Positions 38,471-57,226 of a stretch of 64,000 bases of DNA are shown here, piece after piece. The stretch spans positions 794,871-858,870 of the forward strand of contig SIJG01000040.1 in the NCBI GenBank assembly GCA_023374025.1. The letters run 5' to 3'. Below the pieces are notes generated by a model. It was not told the origin of the DNA, ran no database searches, and was given only the letters and a program-made list of their open reading frames with translations. The DNA comes from Heterodera schachtii (lineage: Eukaryota > Nematoda > Chromadorea > Rhabditida > Heteroderidae). Each line of letters begins with the position of its first letter. Position 1 is the first letter of the stretch. The position numbers and the translations under genes were made by a program.

Positions 38471-38671
38471 TATGTGTTCTTCGTGTTCACCGCACTGTCC
38501 GTTCTGTTCATTGCATTTGCAGCAAAATTCATGCCGGAAACGAAAAACAAAAGCCTGGAGGACATCCAAGCGGAAATTGACCGACGACGAGGGAAAATGC
38601 CAATTAGCCAAATGGATAATGCCAAACGGAACGGTGCCAAGAATGGGAAAGAATTTGTTGAAAAAGTCTAA
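38471..38671 (+). pseudogene. Truncated copy of the last glucose-transporter exon
   Basis: Codes for YVFFVFTALSVLFIAFAAKF and on to the stop at 38669-38671, nearly identical to 30230-30430. It lacks the first codons of that exon and the splice acceptor. No other transporter exon lies upstream, so it cannot give a transporter. It marks the inner breakpoint of the duplication. The protein-level match is very high (MDNAKRNGAKNG against MNNAKRNGATNG). Confidence 0.88.
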
Positions 38672-39482
38672 GCAAAATTTGCAATTCTTCAAAACACACA
38701 TTTTTATACAAATTAATTAATTTAAATTGCATGACGATTAAGACAACAATGTTGAAACTTAAAATAAAATATGGTGCCCCATTTTTAGGCAAAAATGCCT
38801 ATTTTTTCCAGTAAAACATATGCAAAATGGGATTTTCGGGTTTCGCTTGGGGTATGGTTTTTGCCACCTTTTGCATTTCTTAAATCCGGTTTTTGCAGCA
38901 TAAAGTTTGTCATAACGTTGCCAAAAATAACGACTAAAATTTAACAATGTTTTTTACGTTTTTAAATTTTTTACTTATGCCAATAGTTTTTTTGTTGCCA
39001 AAATGGCACCGATGTTAATACAAATTTGATTCTTTATTGGACACATAAGACCAATTAAAAAACCCTAATCTTTACGATAAAATAATAATTTTCATGGCTA
39101 ATCTTTACGATAAAATATAATTTCATGGCTAATCTTTATAGCAAAATAATGATTTTCTGGAGACGATGCAACAAATTATGCTGATATACTTCTATATTCA
39201 CAGGCTTGGCTAATCTTTATAGCAAAATAATGCTTTTCATATTCAATTTATGACGTATATTGAAAGGCATGGCTAATCTTTACGTTAAATTAATGATTGA
39301 TGATGCAATTTATGCCGTGTATTTAAAGGCTTGGCCGAAAATAGAATGTAAAAAGATATGAATAATGTAGGATATTGCTATAGAAACAATTAATAAATTA
39401 ATAATATAAAAAAATTTCGTAAAATTAATATAATTTTATGCCTTAAATTAATTAATTTAATTTAATTAAACAAATAACAGAG

Positions 39483-42400
39483 ATGTTGTTGTTAAAATTT
39501 ATTCTAATTGAGTGTTTAATCGCAACTTTCGTTGTGTTTATCACAACAGCAAGTCCAACAAATCCAAAGTCAAAGTCCTCTGGAGAATCATCGACTGCTA
39601 AAAAGTAAGAAAAATCTTAAATATTTAAATTAATTTATTAAAAAAAAATCCCGTGCCGCATAATTATTTAATTAATTTGTTTTTAATAAAAAATTTATAT
39701 AAATATTTTTGCCATTTTTATGAGTTTCGGAGTTTTGGATGCGGCCAAATTTGTTCAATGCCACGATGATTATTATCGTGAAAACGTCAAAATTGATGAA
39801 CAAAATCTGATTTTATGGATGATGGACAAAAAACAGTGCATTGATGGTAATTAAAAAATATTTTTATAAATATTTATTTTATTTTAGGAAATTTTTTACA
39901 ATTTTTTAAACAATTCCAAGCAAAAATAAACAAATTAAATGAGCAATTGGCCAATGAAAAGAAAATTGCAATTGAAGAGAGCGGTCAAGTTCATCATGAT
40001 TATAAAGTTAGCCAATTTGACACTTTTTTCGAAAATGCTAGAAAAAATAATAAAAAAACATAAATAATCACAAAAAAATTTTTAATTTATTCAAAATAAA
40101 AAGCGAAAATTTTTTAAATTATTATTTTTTATTAATATCTATAAATACATAAATACTCTAAATTCAAAATTTTTTCGTTTCTTAAACTATTTATTGTCTT
40201 TTGAAAACTTTTTTATGTTTTAATATATATATACATATATAATAATTATATATAATTGTTTTTTTAATTTAGCATAATAATATCGGCTCACACAAGACAC
40301 ATCAACCGAAAATGAAACTGAGTGCAATTACACAAATTTATCAAGCACAAAATGTCACAATTGCACGTTTCTTTCTTGAGAAATTTCTGTCCAACGAAGC
40401 GGAGCATCGGCCAAAAGTCATTATTAATGATTAGCCCACAGGGGTTTTTGTATCCGAAGGTGCCGCGAGGCGGCGCCGGATTTTTTTGAAAATTTAGTCG
40501 AAATTTACCGCTAGGCGCCGCCGGGTTTTTGAAAATTTAGCCGAAATTTCTTTTGCCATGTTATTCGTAAAATAAATAATTTAATTAATATATTTTACAA
40601 AATCATTATCACAACATTGCTCAAAATCAACAAAATTAATGGTTTTTGTATCATTTAACGGTTCTTTGCCTGAAAAACTTCATCAAGTTTCAATTGGATT
40701 TTGTTGGTTGTAGCTTTTTCAAACTTGGGCAAGAATTTTTTTTTTTTTGAAAATTTACGAAATTTACCGCTAGGCGCCGCCGGGTTTTTTGAAAATTTGT
40801 CGAAATTTTTTTTGCCAATCATTCGTAAAATCCGCTAATTAGGGTGTTTTTGTCTGTTAGCCATCGATCGAATGATATAGAAAAGGATGTTAAATTTTGT
40901 TGATTTTAAGAAAATTTAAGAAAAAATTTGTTGAAAAATCTAAAAAACGCATAAATTTTGGGAGATTTTACGAAATGACCAAGCAACAGAAATTTTTTTA
41001 ACAAATTTTATTTATAAAATGACCTATTTTGTGATGATTAATTGAGTGTCTTCGACAGGCATTGGCGGGAAAACATTTAAATGAAAGCTTAATTTTGTGA
41101 TGATTTTTCCAACAAAATAATAAAATACAGACTAAACCCCCCTGTATTAGCCTAAAAATATTTAAATCAAATAATTTTTTATTTTAGATTTCAACAGAGT
41201 TAAAAGTGCACAAAAAAGAGCTCGATTTGGAAAGATATAAAGAAAAATTGAAAATTTATGATGCTGTGCTGAACAGTATCAAACATCAGCTGAAGGAAAA
41301 GGAGAAATTCAAAGACGGATGCATAAAAAAAGTAAAATTAATTAAATTTAAATTATAAAACATTTAAAATAAAAAGTTTTTTGAGTATTTAGACGAAATT
41401 TTTTAATTTGATTTTGTGAAATTATGGCCATTTTTGCTTATTTAAATTTCAAAGAATTTCTTCCCTTTTGAAATTTAACTTATTATTTTTGGAAAAAAGT
41501 TTTTAAACTTTTAAAAATTTAATGGAATTACAAAATTTATAGGAATATGGTATATCGTACAAATATGAGGATTATGTGAAATCATTGGACTTAATTGAAC
41601 ATGAGTTGCGCAACATTCAAATTACGATGACAGATGAAGACATAAAAAATGTGCAGCAATATTGGACAATAGGCAAATTAAAATAATAAAAAATAAATAA
41701 ATAATAAAATAAACTTATTTTTTTGGACCTCATAACCCGGAAATTTTTGGACATTTCCCTGAAAACAGACACATCCAAATCTTTATTTATACCTAGGGCT
41801 CGATTATTTCGTTCCTTCCTAATAGTTCTCATCAATGTGACCCCGATTTTTCATTCAACCCCTAATCTTCAATAATTGTGGTCTCCAAAACTAAAATTTT
41901 TTGAATCAATCACCAAATTGATTTCGAAAATTTTTTGGACCAATCCCTAAAACATACTCGAGAAATTTTTATACCTAGGCATCGATCATATCGGTTCCCG
42001 ACTTTCCCACAATAACCCTAAAATCCCGACCCAATCAAACAAACAAAAGTTCTTCTTTTTGGGCCATATCCGACCCGTGACAGGGAATCGGAGTCGAGCC
42101 CTAATTAAATTAATTTACAAATTTTTAAATTAAATCTCATTAAAAATCCCCAGGTCAACGCGCAACTGTTCGTCAAACATTGTGGGTTGTACGACATGCT
42201 GAACGACTTGACAATATATCGGATTGGGGCAATAATTTAAGTAAATTGGACAAACAAGACACGCCTTTGTCCGACAGAGGCATTGAACAAGCGAAACAAC
42301 TTGGTGAACGGTAAAAAAAATTTAATTTAATAATTTTTTGTTATTTTTTAAATATAAATTTAAATTTTATTTATAACTTTTAACCAAAAACAAATTTAAA

Positions 42401-44283
42401 TCCATTTATAATTTTTTTTGTGGATCTTATAAAATATTATTTTTAGTAAATTTCATAACATTTTGCATTTTAATGATCATTTCAATTTTCTAAATTAAAA
42501 TTTGTACAATTTCTGTACTTTTTCTTAAACATTTTTTTAATTTTTTATTTTTGAGGATTTTTTTTCTATACCAAAAACAAATTTAAAACCATTTATAATT
42601 TTCGTTGTGGATATTACATAACATTATTTTATTAAATTTGATAACCTTTTGCCTTTTGGTGACCGTATTTCTTTTTCTAAATTTTTTTTTTATATATATA
42701 TAATTTCTGTACTTTTTCATAAAAATTTTAATTTTCTATTGGTATTAAAATGAATAATTTTAAATTTCCCCGTAAATTAAGTTTCAAAACTGAAAAAATT
42801 GACAAAATTTTTGCTTCACCATTCAATCGAACTGTTCATACAGCCAGTTTATTACTTGATGGTAACCCAAACTATCATAACACTTATATAAATGTTGAGC
42901 CGGGATTTGGCGAGGTATTTAAAATATAAAAATAAAATTCAATGTTTTTATTAAAATAATTCACTATTTTAAAAATTGTTTAAAATTAATTTATAGTTTT
43001 ATAAACCTTGTTTTCTCAAACTTGGATTCAAGAAAACAGCGGAATTAAAAAAAGAATTTCCACTAATTGACACTAATTATTCGCCTGTTCACGACAAAAA
43101 GTGGGTTAATTAATCGCAAAATAATAATTAGGTATTAATATTTTTGAAAATAAATATTATTATATTGGTTCGTGTATCCAAATTTATATTTATTTTGAGT
43201 CATTGAAATTTTTTGAAATTTTAAAAGCTAATGGAGGACAATCAATGTGATTAATTAATATCAAGAAATAAAATTTTGTATTTCAACTAAAGTGTCATTA
43301 AAAAAATCAAGTTATAGGGCCTTCTTGAGATCAACATTTTCCACGACTCGAGAACGAGAATCTAATCCCGAAACTGTGATAAAGCCAAAAACCCAAGACT
43401 TTTTGACTCCGACCCTGAGAGCAAAAAAACCGAAAATTCCAATAATTTCTCGAGTCGCGAGACTTGAGACCGAGCCACTCGAGAATTAATGATTTTTTTT
43501 CATTTTTAGATCATTGCAAAAAGTTGAAAGCGCACAATCAAAAGGGCAAGAGAAAGAAGAGGATTGCATTAATGTTGTCAAGAAAACACTCAGTGACATT
43601 TTGCAAGCGAATCAAAACGGTAAGTGTTGTTGCTTACGGTAATAAACTGTAAAACCCAATTTGGGTTCAAAAACCCTAACGGTAATTGTTGTTGCTTACG
43701 GTAATAAACTGTAAAACCCAATTTGGGTTCAAAAACCCTAACGGTAATTGTTGTTGCTTACGGTAATAAACTGTAAAACCCAATTTGGGTTCAAAAACCC
43801 TAACGGTAATTGTTGTTGATTACGGTAATAAACTGTAAAAGCCAATTGGCTTGGCGGTATGGTATGCCTTCCAATCATATATCAAAATTTCATGGATTGA
43901 TGAATTAATATTCCATCAAATTGTTATGTGAAATTTTTGGCAAAATCTATCGGATTAAATTTCACAAAATTTTGAATCCCATACCGTAATCGAAACTACA
44001 ATAATTCGATTTTTTGATAGCAACAAATAAAATATTAAGTAAACTTTATTTAATTAATCACCACACAGCTAAAAACATTGTTGTGGTGTCGCATTGTGGC
44101 CTTATTGCAACCATCCATGAGCTGTTAACCGGTGAAGAGGCGTCCTGTGGCCAGGCTACCGTAAGCAAATTTGTACAATATGCTAATGATAATGCTACCG
44201 TTGACGTACTGAAACGATACCATATTGAGTACTCCAGCGATTCGTCACACTTGACTGAGCATACGGATTTGCGCCCATTTTAA
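39483..44283 (+). CDS. Secreted-type histidine phosphatase (phosphoglycerate-mutase-like), right copy, intact
   Basis: Eleven exons: 39483-39604, 39725-39846, 39888-40006, 40273-40416, 41188-41331, 41543-41672, 42154-42310, 42782-42914, 42997-43100, 43510-43619 and 44069-44283. They total 1500 bp (499 residues plus stop) with all phases compatible. A signal peptide (MLLLKFILIECLIATFVVFI) is followed by about 220 residues of charged, probably coiled-coil sequence of unknown function. The histidine-phosphatase domain follows: LWVVRHAERLDN with the nucleophile His, FASPFNRTVHTA with the phosphate-binding Arg, and VVVSHCG with the second His. Members of this branch include phosphoglycerate mutases and UBASH3-like phosphatases, so the substrate cannot be predicted. 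Intron 6 (41673-42153) has a GC donor. ACAG just before the ATG may be a spliced-leader acceptor. Confidence 0.88.
43620..43860 (+). repeat. 62-bp minisatellite starting at a splice donor
   Basis: About four copies of a 62-bp unit (CGGTAATTGTTGTTGCTTAC, then GGTAATAAACTGTAAAACCC, then AATTTGGGTTCAAAAACCCTAA). The first copy begins with the true donor of the exon ending at 43619 (AACG|GTAAGT), and later copies repeat CGGTAATT, a donor-like sequence. The left-arm copy at about 25205-25320 has only one to two degraded units. Confidence 0.85.
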
Positions 44284-44320
44284 ACAGTGAACTTGGTAAT
44301 GGGCCCAACGGTGTGTTATG

Positions 44321-45544
44321 TATGACCTATAGGATACGATATTTTAGGGTTTTGCCTATTTTTTTCCTGAGACCTATGGTCTAAAATTCACGAAAATTCC
44401 TTAGTTTTATTTTTAAAGTCTAAAACCTAAAAAACATCTTTCAAAAAGCCTATTTTGGCGTTATGCCCAAAGTTTATAAACAAAAATGCAATGAAAACGA
44501 AAAATACACCCCTAAAAATTGACCAAAATTTTTCAGAAATACGCACCTAAGAAACGAAAATTTTTTATCAAAAATTCATCTTAAAAGACCATATCATACT
44601 AGAATAGTACAGTATCTTCTTTACTGTAGCTTCGATATCATCCGATTATTATGCATACCATACTGTTGTTTGATTTTATGGAAATGATTTTCCGAATTCA
44701 AAAATGTGATCTTTCTGTTTTTGCATTTTTCACATTTTTGTTTTTTATTTCATTCCATAAGGCATAAATCGGATTTGTTGTTAATTGTTTATTTGGCAAA
44801 AGTGATTTGTAAGAGAGTCAATGGTTAAATTAGACAACAATTTATTATACAAGCAGGGGATTAGATAATCGGGATTAAGACAGCAGAAATGCGAGGAATT
44901 CGCAGGCATACAGAAGAGTACCGGCAAATTTTAATTTAAAAAATTGTTGTTTGGCTTGAAGAAAAATTCTAATTTTTTATCGGTCTACCTCAGTTGGGCG
45001 CGCACGGTTGGGCGCCAGCACATGTTTTTCCACTATAACTTTTTTCTTTGACATCCAAATCCAACAATCTTGGTATCATTCGAGAACTCTTCAGATGCTC
45101 TAATAGCTTGCAAAATTCCAAAAAATTTTGTTAATTTTGAACCAATTTATGGCCAAAAAAGTTGGAAAATTTGGTTTTTTAAATTCTTCTGGCGATAACT
45201 TTTTTGAACCTAAACTAAATTTTTTAAAATTTTGCATGCTAATAGAGGGCACTTAGAGCTTTCCAATGATCTCAACAATGTTGGATTTGGTTGACAAAGA
45301 AAAAAAGTTAAAGCTAAAAACATGCTGGCGCCCAAACGTGCCGGCGCCCAACCGAGCGGTTCCGTTTTTTATTTATTTGATTTTTAATAAAGGAAAAACA
45401 AAAATAATTAATATATATCTATTATGGTAAATTTTTAGTTTAACCAAATAAATAAATATTTCGGCATTTTTTTTTTTGTTGAAAATTTTAAAGTTGTGTT
45501 TTTCATTATTTTATTTTATTTTTTTTGCATTTTAAATAAAATTG
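44321..45544. other. Intergenic region with a foldback element
   Basis: No gene seen. It holds the 3' flank of the right phosphatase copy and the foldback element at 44981-45366. Confidence 0.55.
44981..45366. mobile_element. Foldback MITE, family member 1
   Basis: Ends are long inverted repeats. The left one reads CGGTCTACCTCAGTTGGGCG and continues GCGCACGGTTGGGCGCC. The right one reads GGCGCCCAACCGAGCGGTTCCG. The sequence TTTTTTAT flanks both sides and fits an 8-bp target duplication. The inner arms repeat TCTTGGTATCATTCGAGAAC and its inverse. Confidence 0.75.
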
Positions 45545-47104
45545 GATTTGGGGACGGACTCGTCGAAACTGGTGAACCGATTTTTCCATTTTATGCTTGG
45601 CTAAAGCATTTTCAAATACAACAAAACAAAAAACAGTTAAATAATGAGGCATTTTAAATTTCAAAAATGGATGGAAAATGAAATTTTGGATAATTGTAGA
45701 ATCAGGCGAATTATGGAAAAATGCCTTATATAAATTTGTTGAAAGTTACATTTTTTTTTGACCCATCCAATTCATCCGATACCCATTTCATCAATGCCCA
45801 ACTGATCAATCATTTTGACCCATTTTGTAAAATGGATGATGAGCAATGGATATGGACCAGGGCTGGACGAAATTTCGTGTCGTTTTCGTTTCGTCCTACA
45901 TTTTCGGCACTTTTTGAGTTTCGTTTTCGTGTTTCGTTTTCGTCCGCTAAAGTTTTTTCGTTTCGTTTTCGGTTTCGGTTTTCAAAATTTTGTTTTTCGT
46001 TTCGTGTTTCGTTTTCGGTTTTTAAAATTTTGGATTTTCGTTTCGTTTTCGTTTTCGTCAGAGCAATATTTTACGAAAAAGACGAAAATATTTACACCCT
46101 TAAGAATGACTGTTTTGGTAAGAAATAATAAGTTTCATCATTTAAATATTGTAGCTTAGTGGTGAAAACAGCAGATTTATGTTGTGCTGTGCATTAATGT
46201 TCGATCCCGCATGCCCGCACTTTATTTTACCGATTTTTTAATCATGTTTTTACCGATTTTAATTAGAAAATCTGCTATGAAATAGCACTCAAATTTTCAA
46301 AAATTTTCCCGGCGGCGCCTATCGGCGCCGCCGAACCCACCTCCCACTCACAAACTTTTTTAAAAAAATACACCGCAAAAAAATTGTTTGTGTTTGAAAA
46401 TCTGTTTTTTCAGCACGGTTTCACCGAAATGTACGATTTGCTAATTTCTTCCCCAAAAATTGTTAAAATCCATAATGGGATGTGAAAAACACAATATTTA
46501 ATACATTTTTTATCGAAAAATTTGTATATTAACTGATTCGAACCAATTTTGCAAGATTGCCTTTTTGACCCTAAATCTTATTTTTTGTCATTGATGTTCT
46601 TTATTTTGAAAATTTTTTGGCCACACCTCTGTCTTAGAGCCACATCCGCTTTTCCACCTACTAGGATCTCCTTTCCCTGAGTTCGAGGATACAATTTTAA
46701 AGTTATATGTTTCTTAATTATGAGTGAAATAAGTTCAAAAAATTTTCGGTTTTTTCGTTTCGTTTCGTACGAAAACGGTTATTTTTTCGTTTTCGTGTTT
46801 CGTTTTCGTCCGTCAAAATTTTTTCGTTTCGTGTTTCGTTTTCGGTTTTCAAAATATTTTTTTTCGTTTCGTGTTTCGTTTTCGTATTGAATGCGCTTTT
46901 TCGTTTCGTTTTCGTATACGAAAAAATTTTTTTGTGATTTTCGCACAGCCCTGATATGGACGAGATCTGTACGGATAAACTGTTTTTTCTGGTTGGACCC
47001 ATTTTTAAATATTTTCGCTGATTGGATGAAAAATCCAAGACATTTAAAAAACAAAAATAATAAATATAATCCGGCACGATTTGTTTTTCTCGCCAATTTA
47101 ATAA

Positions 47105-47105
<1 letters not shown>
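45545..47105 (+). pseudogene. Decayed coding sequence interrupted by a MITE
   Basis: Protein-like fragments in changing frames are LVETGEPIFPFYAWLKHFQ at about 45555-45650, KWMENEILDNCRIRRIM at about 45665-45720 and DPSNSSDTHFINAQLINHF at about 45760-45815. After the inserted element (45858-46953) follow RINCFFWLDPFLNIFADWM and KYNPARFVFLANLIIN at about 46970-47105. If the element and one copy of the target duplication are disregarded, the last two parts lie in one frame. The first two are separated by single-base shifts and a stop. I do not recognise the family. The 3' end abuts the Pellino gene on the other strand. Confidence 0.5.
45858..46953. mobile_element. hAT-like MITE with 8-bp target duplication
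   Basis: Left end CAGGGCTGGACGAAA and right end (inverse) CAGGGCTGTGCGAAAA form terminal inverted repeats. ATATGGAC flanks both sides (45850-45857 and 46954-46961), an exact 8-bp target duplication as made by hAT transposases. Both subterminal regions (about 45870-46060 and 46745-46930) are packed with GTTTCGTTTTCG repeats. No transposase is encoded, so the element is non-autonomous. Confidence 0.88.
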
Positions 47106-54657
<7,552 letters not shown>

Positions 54658-57226
54658 TTAAAAAGGAATATATAAAAAATATTCTTATGAAATAATATAT
54701 ATATATATATATAATACATATAAATACATTTATGCTAGTATGTTGCTTCATCTTTTTTTTACATGACTTAAATATAAATCAATAAACTCATTTTTATAGA
54801 ATTATTGCAGGGGCGCATGCCACCATCATGAGGTGACATCACTAGATTTTTTTTTCTTAAATATTTAATATGACATCATAAAATATTATTTTTTTGTGTA
54901 ATATACTTAACGAAAAAATTTTTCGAAATATGTAAAATTATTCTCAGGAAAATTTTAAAAATTTTTGGTTATTTTTATGAATTTTTTTTTTAAATTTTTT
55001 TCGAGAAATTAAATATAAATTTATAGAATTGAATATAAGAATAGAAGAATGTTTAAACTTAAGGTTTAAAAAAAATTAATTTGTTTTTTTTTTTTGGAAA
55101 ATTTGAATTTTCGCAATTTTTATTTTATTTTAAAATATTTCATGGTAATTCTAATATAAAACAATGAGGCGAACATTTGTCACCGGAAATAAATATTAGA
55201 AAAAATATGTAAATGCATAAAACAAAAACAAACTGATGGAATTGTAAACAAACAAGAAAATAAACGGCACAAATTTTAAGAAAATTTTACAATATATTTT
55301 TTAATAATCAATTTTTATTTTTATTATTATTTAATTCAATTCAAAAATCAAATGCACAGGTCCCCATTAATACAATTTTAAAAAAATTAAAAAATCGAAA
55401 TTTTAGAATTTTAATGGCCATTAATTTTGTTTACTTTTTTTTTACCCAATCGGTCACAATTAATTCTAAATTTATTTAAATTGTTGTATAAAATTTTATT
55501 GTTATTTAATTCATTAATTTAAATAAATATATAAAATTTATTTTTATTTAATTCACTAATTCCTATTTTTATTTAATTCACTAATTTAATCTTTATTTCC
55601 TTCACAATCATTTAAGTATAGTTATAAATTTATTACATAATTCTTCTTTAAAAAAATTTACACATCAGATTATTGCTATTGCTGACACTGACGCTTTGTT
55701 AATTGATTGAAATTTATCATTTTTGTGAATAAAATTATATTTAAAAAATTTAAAAAATATTATCATATTTGTTAAAAGCCTCATAACTTAAATTGACCAT
55801 TAGGAAAGTCGCAAATTGTATAATTTTTATTTTTAAGAAATGAAAATTTTTATTTTTTAAATTACAATTATATTGAGCATTTAATTAAATTGGAAAGCTC
55901 TTTTGTATCTTATTTTTTTGCACTTTGATTTGTCAAGTTTATTAGAAAAATGGAATTGAAAAAATTAATTTTCTTTAATTTAAGCAAAACCTGTAGTTAT
56001 ATATGTATCATGCAAAAGCTTTAAATATAAATTTGTAATCTCTTCTTTTCTGAAGAAATTTCAAATTATAAAATAGAAGGCAATTCGTCATAATTAGGTT
56101 TATAATGAGCGTCTAAAAATAATTCGTAAAAAGTTTTTTGCCATAGAAATAAAAAAGTAAAAAATTATTTTTAATTTCGAAGCGTCAGAATAAAAAAAAT
56201 GATTATAAATCAGTTAACATTTAAAATATATTGTAAAAAAATGATTTTAAACAATAAGATTTTAATTTCTAGAACTATTTGCTCTCCTATTAATAAACGA
56301 AATTAAAAATTTTATTTAAGTTTTTGAATTTATAAAAATTTTTAAATATTAAATTAGCATTATTGTTGTTGTTGTCTATTATTATTATTATTATTATTAT
56401 TTTTACCCAATCCATCAAATATCATTTCAATTTATTTTAAAAATTTACATATACATCTATTTTGTATAATATATTTATTTTATTCGTATTACATCAAAAT
56501 CATATTTTCACCTTTTTTCACTCGATAAATTTATTTTTATATTATGAAACAAAAAAAAATTTCAGCGATAAATTTATTACATATTAATGTAAAGAAAAGA
56601 AAATTTACAATAGAGACAATGATTTAATGCCTGACAATGACGCATTTGTTAATTGATTGAGATTTTTCTCATTTTGGGAAAATTTTTAAATATTATTTTA
56701 TATATATAATTTTATAATTTTATATCATAAAGCCTAGCGATTTATTCGTTTATTTATTGTAGCTTTACGCCATATGCCTAGAATTTTGAGATAAAACAGG
56801 AAATTAGAAATTTTGGAAATGGCTTATGATCGCCTAGGAATTATATTTTTAAATATAAACACATTAAAATTGGTTTATGGGGGACCGCCCACACTTTTGG
56901 CCACCGGAAAGTCTGGCCCAAAAAGGTAAAAACAAATTTCAAAAAAAAAAACATAAATAGTTTCAGAGACCCAATATTTTCAATTCATTTTAATATTTCT
57001 GAAAAAAAACTAATTCGCCAAATAATCCGTAAAATTTTTTGTCAAATTTTATATAAAAAATTAGTTTCCAGCTCAAAAAAATGTTAGTGCGAATAATTTT
57101 TCCGCATTTCTTTGGCATTAATTTTCCTAAGTTTCCTAAGCTTTTCAACTTTTCAATATTTAATTTCGGTACATTTTCGAGCATTTTTTTTTTGTTTTTG
57201 TTAATTTTTCATCGCTATTTTTTAGA
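54658..57226. other. Divergent intergenic region, very AT-rich
   Basis: Lies between the 5' ends of the Pellino gene (minus) and the coiled-coil gene (plus), so it should hold both promoters. I see no gene. It has an ATT microsatellite at about 56378-56402. Short words ATGCCA/TGGCAT occur at about 54816 and 57112, too common to be given weight. Confidence 0.5.

Larger units (their letters stand above)
38471..44320. repeat. Right arm of the large inverted duplication
   Basis: Diverged inverse copy of 24770-30430. It starts in mid-exon of the glucose transporter and runs through the histidine-phosphatase promoter and all 11 exons, to about 40 bp past the stop codon, where similarity fades. Introns are alignable but carry private insertions such as the 62-bp array at 43620-43860. 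Confidence 0.9.

Noticed and set aside
45815..46159. Phe/Arg-rich open frames rich in FRFRF
   Set aside because: Produced by the GTTTCGTTTTCG subterminal repeats of the hAT-like MITE.
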